A stretch of DNA of 64,000 bases from Dongia deserti (GTDB taxonomy: Bacteria > Pseudomonadota > Alphaproteobacteria > Dongiales > Dongiaceae): the NCBI RefSeq assembly GCF_003574735.1, contig NZ_QORW01000011.1:124001-188000 (forward strand), in the 5' to 3' direction. Position 1 is the stretch's first letter, and the number at the start of each line of letters is the position of its first letter. This document shows positions 45,912 to 56,881 of the stretch, piece after piece. The position numbers and the translations under genes were made by a program. The notes under the pieces are model-generated. The model worked only from the letters and a program-made list of their open reading frames with translations. It did not search any database and was not told the origin of the DNA.

Positions 45912-46835
45912 CTAGAGGTTCAGCACCCGCACCGGAACGAGCTCGCCGGCCTCGAATCTCGTCAAGGCCACGAGCCTGCCCTCCGCCATAGCGCGGACCA
46001 TGCCGCCGGGAGCAAGCTCGTAAATACGGTCGCGGTCTTGTCGGTGGAGCAATCCAACCGGCTGTCCCGACCGAAGGCGGATCGCCTCGGTGGCCGTCAA
46101 AGCCAGGGCCGGGATGTCGTCCAGCGCGGTTTCGACGGGCAAAAGGTGCTCAAAAGCGGCGGGACTATGCCCCAGGGCCTTCAAAGATTCCAGCGAAATC
46201 GCCCGATTCTCGGTGAACGGCCCGACGGCACTGCGCCGCAAGTCCTTGATATGACCGCAAGTCCCTAATCCGATTGCCAAATCCCGCCCCAGGGCGCGCA
46301 TGTAGGCGCCCTTGCCGGAGACCACTTCGAAAGTCGCCTCGTCGGGATTGGAACGCGCCAGCAGGCGGATGACATGGATCATGACCTGACGCGGCTCCAG
46401 CGCGACGGCCTCGCCGGCCCGGGCCAGGTCATAGGCCCGCTCGCCTTCAACCTTGATGGCGGAAAAAGCCGGCGGCACCTGGCTGATGGAGCCGGTGAAC
46501 CTGGGCAGGATGGCGCGGATCTCGTCATCGCTCGGTCGCTGGTCCGACGTCTGGATCACCGCACCTTCCGCATCATCCGTCGCGCGCGCTTCGCCGAAGT
46601 GCAGCGTGAAGCGATAGGTCTTCGACGCATCCACCGCGTAGGGCACGGTCTTGGTCGCCTCCCCTAGCGCGATCGGCAGGATGCCGCTGGCCAGCGGGTC
46701 GAGCGTACCGGCGTGCCCTGCCTTCTGCGCATTGAAAATGCGCTTCACGATATTGACGGCCTGGGTGGAGGTGAGGTCGACCGGTTTGTCTAGGATCAGC
46801 CAGCCGTCGACCTTTTGCCCCTTCTTACGCCTCAT
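45912..46835 (-). CDS. truB: tRNA pseudouridine-55 synthase TruB
   Basis: A 307-residue enzyme that makes pseudouridine 55 in the T-loop of tRNAs. It begins GWLILDKPVDLTSTQAV, contains the catalytic aspartate motif GHAGTLDPLASGILP, then QVPPAFSAIKVEGERAYDLAR and GAYMRALGRDLAIGLG. A PUA-like C-terminal region ends it (PVGLLHRQDRDRI, VALTRFEAGELVPVRVLNL). The ATG at 46835 overlaps the end of rbfA by 11 nt; an ATG at 46847 is also possible. Translational coupling is likely. Confidence 0.97.
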   Translation of the reverse strand: MRRKKGQKVDGWLILDKPVDLTSTQAVNIVKRIFNAQKAGHAGTLDPLASGILPIALGEATKTVPYAVDASKTYRFTLHFGEARATDDAEGAVIQTSDQRPSDDEIRAILPRFTGSISQVPPAFSAIKVEGERAYDLARAGEAVALEPRQVMIHVIRLLARSNPDEATFEVVSGKGAYMRALGRDLAIGLGTCGHIKDLRRSAVGPFTENRAISLESLKALGHSPAAFEHLLPVETALDDIPALALTATEAIRLRSGQPVGLLHRQDRDRIYELAPGGMVRAMAEGRLVALTRFEAGELVPVRVLNL

Positions 46836-47244
46836 CGTCCGTCTCATCCTCAGGAGGCTGCAGGTCGCGGGCGACGGCGGGATCGTGCAGCAGTCTCTCG
46901 ATCCGGCTCGCCTCATCGAAGGTCTCGTCGGCGCGGAAGCGGATGGTCGGCGTGAACTGCATCTTCACCGCACGGCCCAGCTCCCTGCGGAAATAGCCGG
47001 ATGCGCGGTTCAGCGCCTGCACCGTCTTCTCCGTGTCGGTGCCGCCCAGCGGCATCACGAACGCGGTGGCATTGCGCAGATCCGGGCTGATGCGCACCTC
47101 CGTCACGGTGATGATCTTGTCGTGCAGGTCGGGATCATCGAGGTGATGTTCGCGCAGGATCTCGGAGAGCGCATGACGCATCTCCTCTCCCACGCGCAAC
47201 TGGCGCTGCCCCGCCGGCGCCGATGATTTCTTCTTGCGAGCCAT
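46825..47244 (-). CDS. rbfA: Ribosome-binding factor A
   Basis: A 139-residue KH-fold 30S maturation and cold-adaptation factor. Family blocks include RVGEEMRHALSEILR, ITVTEVRISPDLRNATAFVM and FRRELGRAVKMQFTPTIRFR with the closing FDEASRIERLL. The ATG at 47244 (MARKKK) gives the family start; a longer TTG start at 47277 is unlikely. It lies between infB and truB in the conserved order. Confidence 0.97.
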   Translation of the reverse strand: MARKKKSSAPAGQRQLRVGEEMRHALSEILREHHLDDPDLHDKIITVTEVRISPDLRNATAFVMPLGGTDTEKTVQALNRASGYFRRELGRAVKMQFTPTIRFRADETFDEASRIERLLHDPAVARDLQPPEDETDDEA

Positions 47245-47335
47245 GTTTGTCGTTTGGCGTCTCGTCGTTTCGCTCAAAACATCAGCGGCGGCCCACGCCG
47301 GGCCGCCGCTGCACTGACCTATGAGAAGCGGCGGC

Positions 47336-49918
47336 TTACGCCAGCGCGCGGGCGACTTCTTCGACTTCGAAGCACTCGATGATGTCGCCCTTCTCGATGT
47401 TGTCGTAGTTCTCGAACGCCATGCCGCATTCGAAGCCTTCCTTGACCTCGCGCACCTCGTCCTTGAAGCGCTTGAGGGTCTTGAGGGAGCCTTCGTGGAT
47501 CACCACGCTGTCGCGCAGCAGGCGCACCTTGGCACCGCGCTTGACCACGCCTTCCACCACCATGCAGCCGGCAACCTTGCCGACCTTGGTGATGTTGAAC
47601 ACCTCGCGGATCTCCGCATTGCCCAGGAACTTCTCGCGCAGGGTCGGCGCCAGCATGCCGGACAAGGCCCCCTTCACGTCATCCACCACGTTGTAGATGA
47701 TCGAGTAGTAGCGGATGTCGATATGGTCGCGCCTGGCCAGCTCGCGCGCCTGCGGATTGGCGCGCACGTTGAAACCGATGATCGTGCCGCCCGACGCACG
47801 CGCTAGCGTCACGTCGCTTTCGTTGATGCCGCCGACGGCCGCATGCAGCACACGCACCTTGACCTCGTCGGTCGAGAGCTGGTTGAGCGATGCGGTGATC
47901 GCCTCGACCGAGCCCTGCACGTCGCCCTTGATGACGACTGCCAGCTCCTTGGCCTCGCCGGCCTGGATCCTGGTGAACATCTGTTCGAGGGTACCGCGCT
48001 TGGCGGCAGCCAGAGCATGCTGGCGCTGGCGATGCAGGCGGAATTCCGCGATCTCGCGCGCGCGGGCTTCCGATTCCACCACCACAAAGGTGTCGCCGGC
48101 CTGCGGCGTGCCCTGCAGGCCCAGCACTTCGACCGGGCTCGCCGGCCCAGCGCTCTCAACGGTGCGGCCGCGATCGTCGAGCAGGGCGCGCACGCGGCCC
48201 CACTCGCTGCCCGCGATCAGGATGTCGCCGACCTTGAGCGTGCCCTTCTGCACCAACAGGGTCGCGACCGTGCCGCGGCCGCGCTCGAGCTTGGCTTCGA
48301 TCACGGCGCCCTGCGCCGCGCGGTCCGGATTTGCCTTCAGCTCCAGCACTTCGGCCTGCAACAGCAGGGCCTGCTCGAGCTTGTCGAGGTTGGTCTTCTG
48401 CTTGGCCGACACTTCGACCGCCAGCACGTCACCGCCTAGCTCTTCCACCACCAGCTCGTGGCTGAGCAGTTCGTTGCGCACGCGGTTGGGGTCGGCGTCC
48501 GGCTTGTCGATCTTGTTGATGGCGACAATGATCGGGACTTTGGCCGCCTTTGCGTGGCGGATCGCCTCCACCGTCTGCGGCATGATGCCGTCATCGGCCG
48601 CGACCACGAGAACCACGATGTCCGTGACGTTGGCGCCACGGGCGCGCATCTCGGTGAAGGCGGCGTGGCCCGGCGTGTCGATGAAGGTGATCTTGCCGCC
48701 GTTGTGCAGCAGGACCTGGTAGGCGCCGATATGCTGGGTGATGCCGCCCGCTTCGTGCACCGCGACGTCGGTCTGGCGCAGCGCATCGAGCAGCGAGGTC
48801 TTGCCGTGGTCGACGTGGCCCATGACCGTGACGATCGGCGGGCGCGCCAGCAGGTGCTCGTCGGCATCCAGCTCGGCGCCAAGGCCGGTTTCCACGTCCG
48901 CCTCGGTGACGCGGCGCACCTTATGGCCGAACTCGCCGATGATCAGCTCCGCCGTGTCGGCGTCGATCGCCTGGTTGATGGTCGCCATCACGCCCATTTT
49001 CATGAGGCTCTTGATGACGTCGGCGCCGCGCTCGGCCATGCGGCTCGCAAGCTCCTGCACCGTGATAGTTTCTGGTAGAACGACGTCGCGCACGACCTTT
49101 GCCTGTGGTTGCTGCGCCATCATGTGGCGCTTTTCTTTTTCACGCGCGCGCTTGACTGCGGCGAGGGAGCGCATGCGCGCCCCTTCGTCATCGGACAAGG
49201 CCTGCGTCACCGAGAGCTTGCCTGTCCGGCGCTTCGGCTCGTCGCGCCGGGCGGTCGGTGCAGGCTTGACCGCGGCGCGGCCAGCCGCGCGGCGGCGGCT
49301 CGCCACCTCCTCATCCTCCGCAACCTCGCCCGCCACGGGCTTGTGCATGTGAGCACGCATGGACCCCGGCGCGGCCGCACCCTTGCCCGGCTTCGCCGGC
49401 TTGGCAGCGGCCTCTTCAGCGTCCGGCTCCGCGGTTTTGGGAGCAGTGGCCTTTGTTGCCTCTTCCTTGGCCCGCCGCGCAGCCTCGGCGCGCTGGCGCT
49501 CTTCTTCGGCCAGGCGCGCTGCTTCCTGGCGCTGCAGCTCCAGGCGATCCGCGGCGGCCTGCGCCTGCTTGATCTCCTCGATCTTGCGGACATCCTCGTC
49601 CTTGCGCGCCTGCTCCAGCGCCTTCTGGCGCTGTGCGCGCTCATGGGCGGTCAGGGCGTGATGGTCGGCGGTCTCCGCGGGAGTGGGCTCGGCCGACGCA
49701 TGCAGCTTGGTGTCGAGCTCGCTGACGGCCTCCATCTTGCCACCCGCGCCCGGCGCGAAGGTGCGCTTCTTCTTGACCTCGACCGCGACGACCTTGGAGC
49801 GGCCATGCGGGAAGCTCTGCTTCACCTGCCCGCCATCGATCGTCTTCTTCAGCTCGAGCTTGCCCGAGGAAGAGAGCTTCAGCGGCTTGCGGGTCGGTGT
49901 TTCCGTCGTATCGGTCAT
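47336..49918 (-). CDS. infB: Translation initiation factor IF-2
   Basis: An 860-residue GTPase that places initiator tRNA on the 30S subunit. An N-terminal low-complexity basic/Ala-Glu-rich region (about residues 1-270, with runs like [15 protein letters not shown]) precedes the IF2-N helices and the G domain: [15 protein letters not shown] (G1), the GITQHIGAY switch, DTPGHAAF (G3), NKIDKP (G4) and VSAKQKTN (G5), followed by domains II-IV. It is typical of alphaproteobacteria in length and tail. ylxR lies 28 nt upstream. Confidence 0.98.
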   Translation of the reverse strand: MTDTTETPTRKPLKLSSSGKLELKKTIDGGQVKQSFPHGRSKVVAVEVKKKRTFAPGAGGKMEAVSELDTKLHASAEPTPAETADHHALTAHERAQRQKALEQARKDEDVRKIEEIKQAQAAADRLELQRQEAARLAEEERQRAEAARRAKEEATKATAPKTAEPDAEEAAAKPAKPGKGAAAPGSMRAHMHKPVAGEVAEDEEVASRRRAAGRAAVKPAPTARRDEPKRRTGKLSVTQALSDDEGARMRSLAAVKRAREKEKRHMMAQQPQAKVVRDVVLPETITVQELASRMAERGADVIKSLMKMGVMATINQAIDADTAELIIGEFGHKVRRVTEADVETGLGAELDADEHLLARPPIVTVMGHVDHGKTSLLDALRQTDVAVHEAGGITQHIGAYQVLLHNGGKITFIDTPGHAAFTEMRARGANVTDIVVLVVAADDGIMPQTVEAIRHAKAAKVPIIVAINKIDKPDADPNRVRNELLSHELVVEELGGDVLAVEVSAKQKTNLDKLEQALLLQAEVLELKANPDRAAQGAVIEAKLERGRGTVATLLVQKGTLKVGDILIAGSEWGRVRALLDDRGRTVESAGPASPVEVLGLQGTPQAGDTFVVVESEARAREIAEFRLHRQRQHALAAAKRGTLEQMFTRIQAGEAKELAVVIKGDVQGSVEAITASLNQLSTDEVKVRVLHAAVGGINESDVTLARASGGTIIGFNVRANPQARELARRDHIDIRYYSIIYNVVDDVKGALSGMLAPTLREKFLGNAEIREVFNITKVGKVAGCMVVEGVVKRGAKVRLLRDSVVIHEGSLKTLKRFKDEVREVKEGFECGMAFENYDNIEKGDIIECFEVEEVARALA

Positions 49919-49946
49919 GTTCTCTCAGTTCGTCCGCTTCAATTCG

Positions 49947-50615
49947 TTACTCTGCACGCGCGCCGTTTTCGGCCCATGGGCGCCACGAGGGCTCGAGGGC
50001 GGCTGACCGGCGAGAGGCGATGATCGTCTTCTCCGCGATGCCGCCCGCCTTGATGGCGGCATGGACGGCATGCTCGCGGCCCAGCGCCTGGGCCAGCTCC
50101 GCCGCCGTCAGGGGTGCGCATATCTCTACCCCAGAACCGGCAAGGCGCGCCAGTTTTCCGCGCCCGTCCTCCGCCCCGTCGCTGGCGGCCACCAGGACTC
50201 GAACCTTGCCGGCCCTCAAGGCCGCCTCGACCTTCTCGAAACCGGCGACCAATTGGCCGGATTTCCGGGCCAGGCCGAGCAGTTCCGCCACTTCCCGCCG
50301 GGCCAGGTCGGCCACCCGATCGGCCAGATCGGGGGCGGCCTTGACCGACTGCTTCGCCGCCTTGGAAAAGGCGTGCTTGGCGACGGCCTGGTCCAGGGCT
50401 TCCCTGGTCGCGGTCACCCACATGCCCCGGCCGGGTAGGCGCTCCTTAAGATCGGGGGTCACCCGTCCCTCGGGATCGATCACGAAGCGGATCATCGCCG
50501 GCTTCTCCAGCGCCTGGCGTGTGACGATACAGCGCCGCAACGTCGGCGAGGTCAAGTTCTCGCCCGTCGTCCCAGCGTCCAGTTCGTCCACCATCGCTGT
50601 CGTCACCAGCAGCAA
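49947..50615 (-). CDS. ylxR: YlxR-type RNA-binding protein fused to an L7Ae-like domain
   Basis: A 222-residue protein. The first domain is YlxR/DUF448 ([37 protein letters not shown], about residues 27-70). The second is an L7Ae/L30e-like fold ([35 protein letters not shown], about 110-175), a fusion common in alphaproteobacteria between nusA and infB. A TTG start at 50615 has AAGGAG overlapping the nusA stop 10 nt upstream; the ATG at 50594 is the alternative. A role in RNA or ribosome biology is inferred from the family and operon. Confidence 0.9.
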   Translation of the reverse strand: MLLVTTAMVDELDAGTTGENLTSPTLRRCIVTRQALEKPAMIRFVIDPEGRVTPDLKERLPGRGMWVTATREALDQAVAKHAFSKAAKQSVKAAPDLADRVADLARREVAELLGLARKSGQLVAGFEKVEAALRAGKVRVLVAASDGAEDGRGKLARLAGSGVEICAPLTAAELAQALGREHAVHAAIKAGGIAEKTIIASRRSAALEPSWRPWAENGARAE

Positions 50616-50629
50616 GCCGCTTCGTCTCC

Positions 50630-52159
<1,530 letters not shown>

Positions 52160-52171
52160 GGCTTTTTGCCT

Positions 52172-52675
52172 CTAATCTTCCTTTTGTTCGTTGTGTTCAG
52201 CGGCCTGATGGAGCGCGATCAGCGCATCCGTCAGGACCAGTTTCGCTTTGTGGACGGCGGTGAAGGGGATGCGGACATCCGCTTCATCCACGGTCAGTTC
52301 CACTGCGTCTCCAGAGACCGACTTGATCGGCCCCTTGAAGCGCTTGCGCCCGTCGAGTGGTGCATTGGTCTCGATCTTCGCTTCGTGGCCGAGAAAGCGC
52401 TCGTAGTCCTTGGGCCGCGTCAGCGGCCGATCGATGCCGGGCGAACTCACTTCCAGCGAATAGGGGCCTGCGATCGGGTCTTCGACATCGAGCACGGCCG
52501 AGATCGCACGCGAAATCTCCGCGCAATCATCGACCGACATGGCGCGGCCGCTTGCCGGCTCCGCCATGATCTGCACGGTGGGGCGCTGGCTGCCCGAAAC
52601 CTGCACGCGCACCAGCTCGAAGCCCATGGCCTCGATCGCGGGCGTGATCAGTTCGGCGATACGCTCTGCCAACAT
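52172..52675 (-). CDS. rimP: Ribosome maturation factor RimP
   Basis: A 167-residue 30S maturation factor. MGFELVRVQVSG, VDDCAEISRAISAVLDVEDP and YSLEVSSPGIDRPLTRPKDYER, split across residues 55-115, are the family marks; the C-terminal SH3-like domain ends in the acidic tail. It opens the leftward translation operon and is followed by nusA after 12 nt. A terminator-like hairpin lies upstream. Confidence 0.97.
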   Translation of the reverse strand: MLAERIAELITPAIEAMGFELVRVQVSGSQRPTVQIMAEPASGRAMSVDDCAEISRAISAVLDVEDPIAGPYSLEVSSPGIDRPLTRPKDYERFLGHEAKIETNAPLDGRKRFKGPIKSVSGDAVELTVDEADVRIPFTAVHKAKLVLTDALIALHQAAEHNEQKED

Positions 52676-52728
52676 GCGGTGTTATGTGCCTCGATCGTCC
52701 TGTTCCGATCCCGCCGCCCTTGCGGCAA

Positions 52729-52761
52729 TAAAAAAGGCGGGCCGTTGGCCCACCCTTTTTT
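52729..52761. terminator. Bidirectional terminator between the autotransporter and rimP
   Basis: GGGCC-GTT-GGCCC core with GG/CC extension, flanked by an A run on the left and a T run on the right (AAAAAAGG ... CTTTTTT). It can end leftward autotransporter transcription and rightward transcription alike. It sits about 55 nt upstream of rimP. Confidence 0.85.
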
Positions 52762-52905
52762 ATGGCTCGATCCTGTCGAACCTGGGATTTGGCGGGGAAT
52801 ATAGCCATCCACATCCGAAAGGCAAGGAGATTGGGCGGAACATTTCAGGAACTCGGTCCTGTTCCCTACCCCGGCGTCGCGCAGGGGTAGAGAGCGGCCA
52901 TGAAA

Positions 52906-55900
52906 CTACCAGGTGAACTTGACGCCGCCCGTGGCTCGGTAATTGTCCTCGCCTTCGCTGAGATCAGCACCGGTGTCGAAGGTGAAGCGGACACCCTCTC
53001 CGGGCAATGCGAGGTCGAAGCCGGCGCCGAGCTCGAAGGTCGTTTGCGGCAGTTCCTGCGTGAAGATCACGCCGGTGACGCGCGCCTCCGACTGGCCGAG
53101 GAATTCCTGCGCCACGCCGGCCTGCAGATAGACATTGCCGAGTGGTCCCGTTCCGTCCTCTCCCGGCAGGAGCTGCTGCACGAGCCGGGCGCCCAAACGG
53201 CCGCGCAGCGAGTCCATGTCCATGAGCTCGATCGTGGCGCCGGAATTGTCGCGGAAGGTGTCGCCGCCGACATGGGCGTAGTCCAGGGCCGCAATCGGCT
53301 GCAGCGACAGGCCGCCGGTCTCGCTCTCGGTCAGGTCGAACTGATAGCCGGTGGAGAGCGAGACGCCAAACACCGGCAGCTCGACATCGCCGCTGCCCGA
53401 GACGGCGTCGGAGCTGTAGGCGCCGTCCAGCCAGTCGAACTTTACCAGGGCGTCGAGATGATAGGGTCCCTGGAAATAGCTGGCATAGACGCCCATCGCC
53501 GCGATGTCGAAGTCGGCACTCGAATCAGCGTCCGCGAAGTCGGCCTGCGACCAGCCCTGACCGCCGAACACGCCGAGCACCAGCCAATCGTCGCGACCCG
53601 AGACATTGTCCAGGGCGAAGTCGAAGCCCATCTGCGCGCGCGCGGTCTCCTGGCTGAAGCCAGCCACACCTGATTGCGCCACAACGTCATCGCTCTCGGT
53701 CATGCTGAGCCAGCTGCCGGCGAAGCGCGCGGGATCGAGCGCGACCGATCCGCCATCGGCGATGCCCGGCATCACCGGCACCGTCACAGCGGCTGCCGTC
53801 ATGTTGAGCCGCAGATCGCTCAGCCTTTGCTGGAAGGCGCCGAGATTCGCGCGCCAGGTCGTGAGTGCGCTGTTGCTGATCGCCGGATAGGCGGCCGCAC
53901 CTTTGAAGAGAGATGAACGCAGATACCAGTTCTGATCGCTCGCGGCGAGATTCTGGAACTCCAGACTGTATTCGTAGGCGCCCGCCACCACCGGCGCACC
54001 GAGCGTGAAGGCATCGCTGCTCGAGCTGACGTCGACATTGATGATCTGGATGCCGTCGCCGGTTGTGAGCCCGCCGGACCCACCGGCATTCGTGACGAAG
54101 ACCTTGGTTGCGCCCCCGCCGCTGGTCGTCGCCACGTCGAGGAACAGCATGTCCGTCTTGCCGCTCGACCCGTCGTCGAGGAAAACGTCCAACCTCAACG
54201 AACCGCCATTGCTGCGGAAAATGCCGCCGCCGCCCGCACCCACGAAATTCTGGTCCGTGATCGCGAGGATGTCGCCGACCGTGCCGTCCTGCAAACTGAT
54301 CGTGCCGGTATTGATGAACTGCTCCAGCCCGAGCAGGTGACCCTGCTCGACACCGCTCAGTGCGATATCGCTGTCGGTCCCGAAGGGATCGGCAATCTGG
54401 CCGGTGGTGTCGACGCTGGCCGCGCTCGTGATGCTGGCCAGGCGCAGCGTGCCGCTGCTGCTGACGGTATCGATTCCCGATCCAAAATCAGCAATTGCGA
54501 CGCTTTCGGCATCCCGAACGCCGTCGCCGTTGGTATCCGCGAGGGCACGCAAGTCCCAAGTGCCGGAGGAGCTGTTCACGAAGCTATCGCTACCACCGCC
54601 GAGATGGACGGAGCCGGTGATCGCGCCCCTGTTGATGATCGCCAGGCTTTCGCCGCCGTCGGACACAGCGAAATCGCTGAGCGCACTGATGGAGGCGCCG
54701 TTCGAGACGGTCACGGTCGATGTGTCCAGCGCATCGATCCGCACGCCTTGACCGTCGCCCCAGCCGCCGGAGATCTGGCCGTTGATTGTCATCTCGACCG
54801 TGCCGACGCCGGTTTCCAGATCGATGCCGTCGGCATTCAGGCCGGTCGCGCTCGCGTTCTTCACGGTGACAAAGATGTCGCCGCCTTCGGCATGGACTGC
54901 GTCCCCGGACAAGCCAGCGGTGGTGATGGCGCCTGTCGCCTTGATGGCGATGAAGCCGAGGCTCGTGCTGGCCCAGATGCCGTAGGACTCGCTACCAGCT
55001 GCCTTGATCGCGCCGCTCGAGGTGATGTTCACATTGCCGGCGGCGTCGGCGTGAATGCCGTCTGCTACGCTGCCCGCGGTTGTGATCGCGCTGCTAGAGC
55101 TGATCGTGACCTTGCCAGCGCTCGACTCGGCATAGATGCCGTCGGCTTCCGCGCCCTTGGTCGTGATCTTACCGGTCGAGTTGATGGTGACGTTGCCGGT
55201 GCCCTCGGCCTCGATGGCATCGGCCTCTCCGCCAGCCGTGCTGATGCCGCCGGTCGATGCGATCGAGATGGTGGCGCCTGTGCCGGCGGCCCGAGCACGA
55301 ATGCCATCCGCCTCATGGTCGGCGGTCGTAATGGTGCCGGTCGATATAATCGAGGTCTTGCTGTTGGTCCCGGCCGTCAGGGAGAGGATGCCGTGGGCCT
55401 CGTTGCCGATGGTGACGAGATCGCCGGTCGAAGTGATCGTCACGTCACTGTTGGTGCCGGCCGCGACCGCGAAGATGGCATGTGAGTCGTCCCCGCCGGT
55501 AGCGATCTTGGCCGTCGATATCACCATGATATCGCTGTCGGCTTCCTTGCTCCCAACGAGGATGCCGGCAGCATACTCACCCGAGGTGGATATCTTCCCG
55601 GTGGAGACAACGAGGATGCCGCTGTCGGCGACAGTGGTAATCGCCCGCACGCCGTTGGCCTCGTCGCCCGCTGTGGCGATGGTGCCCAGGTTGGCGATCG
55701 TGATGTCGGAATTCACGCCGTCCGTTTCGGCGTAGAGCCCTGTCGCGCCCTTGCCGGTGGTGGTGATCTTGCCGCTGGAGCTGATGGTGATGGCTGAGTC
55801 GGGCCCGTTTGCAACGCCGCGGATTCCGTGCCCCTCGGCACCCGTAGTTATGATCGCACTGGAACTCGTGATGGTGACGTCCGAATCGATATGGAGGGAA

Positions 55901-56694
55901 CTGCCGTAGATGCCCTCCGCCTCATCGCCTGACGTCGTGATCTTGCCACTCGACTTAATGAAGATGTCGACATTGGTGTTGTACTCGGAGTCGGCCCGAA
56001 GGCCTGATGCCATCTCGCCGCTGGTGGTAATCGTCGCGCTGGAATTGATAATCAGGACATGATCGCTGGTCAGGTTGCTGGAGATGAGGATGCCGTCGGC
56101 GTTCCAGCCCGACGTTGTGATGTTCCCGCCGGCAGTGACCTTGATATCGCCGCCGTACACGTGCGACCCGATACCGCTTGCCCAGTCGCCGGAGGTCTTG
56201 ATCGTACCGAACGTGGTGATTGATGCGCTGCCCTCGCTACCCGGGGAGATGCCCGCTGCGACGCCGTCGGCGTACGTGTCGTCGGTTGTGATGGAGACGC
56301 CAGAGCTGACCGTGACCACGAGATCCCCGGAGGCGGCGGTTCCAATCAAGGGAAACCGGGTACCGGATACGATGCCGCCCAGTTCGCCCGCCGCGCCGGT
56401 CGTGTCCACGATGACACCTTTGTCGACCACGATCGTGAGGTCGCTGACATCGTACCAGATGCCGTTGGGATAGGGATTGCCCGCCGCAGTGCAGGTGACG
56501 CTGGGTGGCGTGCCGCCCGCGGGGCCGCATTCATCCATCGCCGCCGCGTCATTGTTGTTGCTGAGCGCAACGGCCAGCGCCAACCCTGATGCGCCGAGCA
56601 GCAACCCGCGTCGGAGCTTCGGCGGGGTGACTATGGTCCGGAACGTGATGCGGTTGAATTTGCGCGCAGCCGCGCGACGAGCCCTTCGATTCAT
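52906..56694 (-). CDS. Autotransporter with degenerate-repeat passenger (copy 1)
   Basis: A 1262-residue type V secreted protein. The N-terminus is basic (MNRRARRAAARKF), then hydrophobic (LLLGASGLALAVALSNNND), giving an extended signal peptide cleaved near AAA-MDECG. The passenger (about 120-640) has some 20 imperfect repeats of about 22-28 residues of the form ITTSGDxADGIxA...VTITSSG, predicting a beta-helix. A linker with ADTNGDGVRDAE and LRLASIT follows, then an autotransporter beta-barrel (about 1000-1262) ending GGVKFTW, the C-terminal aromatic signature. No protease or adhesin motif is seen. Paralogous to the gene immediately upstream. Confidence 0.93.
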   Translation of the reverse strand: MNRRARRAAARKFNRITFRTIVTPPKLRRGLLLGASGLALAVALSNNNDAAAMDECGPAGGTPPSVTCTAAGNPYPNGIWYDVSDLTIVVDKGVIVDTTGAAGELGGIVSGTRFPLIGTAASGDLVVTVSSGVSITTDDTYADGVAAGISPGSEGSASITTFGTIKTSGDWASGIGSHVYGGDIKVTAGGNITTSGWNADGILISSNLTSDHVLIINSSATITTSGEMASGLRADSEYNTNVDIFIKSSGKITTSGDEAEGIYGSSLHIDSDVTITSSSAIITTGAEGHGIRGVANGPDSAITISSSGKITTTGKGATGLYAETDGVNSDITIANLGTIATAGDEANGVRAITTVADSGILVVSTGKISTSGEYAAGILVGSKEADSDIMVISTAKIATGGDDSHAIFAVAAGTNSDVTITSTGDLVTIGNEAHGILSLTAGTNSKTSIISTGTITTADHEADGIRARAAGTGATISIASTGGISTAGGEADAIEAEGTGNVTINSTGKITTKGAEADGIYAESSAGKVTISSSSAITTAGSVADGIHADAAGNVNITSSGAIKAAGSESYGIWASTSLGFIAIKATGAITTAGLSGDAVHAEGGDIFVTVKNASATGLNADGIDLETGVGTVEMTINGQISGGWGDGQGVRIDALDTSTVTVSNGASISALSDFAVSDGGESLAIINRGAITGSVHLGGGSDSFVNSSSGTWDLRALADTNGDGVRDAESVAIADFGSGIDTVSSSGTLRLASITSAASVDTTGQIADPFGTDSDIALSGVEQGHLLGLEQFINTGTISLQDGTVGDILAITDQNFVGAGGGGIFRSNGGSLRLDVFLDDGSSGKTDMLFLDVATTSGGGATKVFVTNAGGSGGLTTGDGIQIINVDVSSSSDAFTLGAPVVAGAYEYSLEFQNLAASDQNWYLRSSLFKGAAAYPAISNSALTTWRANLGAFQQRLSDLRLNMTAAAVTVPVMPGIADGGSVALDPARFAGSWLSMTESDDVVAQSGVAGFSQETARAQMGFDFALDNVSGRDDWLVLGVFGGQGWSQADFADADSSADFDIAAMGVYASYFQGPYHLDALVKFDWLDGAYSSDAVSGSGDVELPVFGVSLSTGYQFDLTESETGGLSLQPIAALDYAHVGGDTFRDNSGATIELMDMDSLRGRLGARLVQQLLPGEDGTGPLGNVYLQAGVAQEFLGQSEARVTGVIFTQELPQTTFELGAGFDLALPGEGVRFTFDTGADLSEGEDNYRATGGVKFTW

Positions 56695-56814
56695 GGCCAC
56701 GACCCCCGATGGCCGGCGATGCATCGCCCAGGGACGGCGGCACCGCCGGTGATGAATCAAGTCCCCACGACCAGGAAGCGTGCCGAAAGCGCGCTGGTTC
56801 GTCTATGCACTTTT

Positions 56815-56830
56815 TGATGGAATGCCATCA
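56815..56830. promoter_or_regulatory. Palindrome TGATGG-N4-CCATCA upstream of autotransporter 1
   Basis: TGATGGAATGCCATCA has perfect 6-bp arms. It lies in a T-rich patch 121 nt before the start of the autotransporter at 52906-56694, between the two paralogues. The same palindrome class recurs at 61585-61600 and 61783-61798. Confidence 0.6.
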
Positions 56831-56881
56831 GTTTTTCGGACTCCTCGCGGATCCGTCGTCGATCTGCCGGTTGACGCCGAT

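Noticed and set aside
44169-46268. A long open frame antisense to pnp, rpsO and truB
   Set aside because: It crosses three well-identified genes on the other strand; no motifs, no ribosome site.
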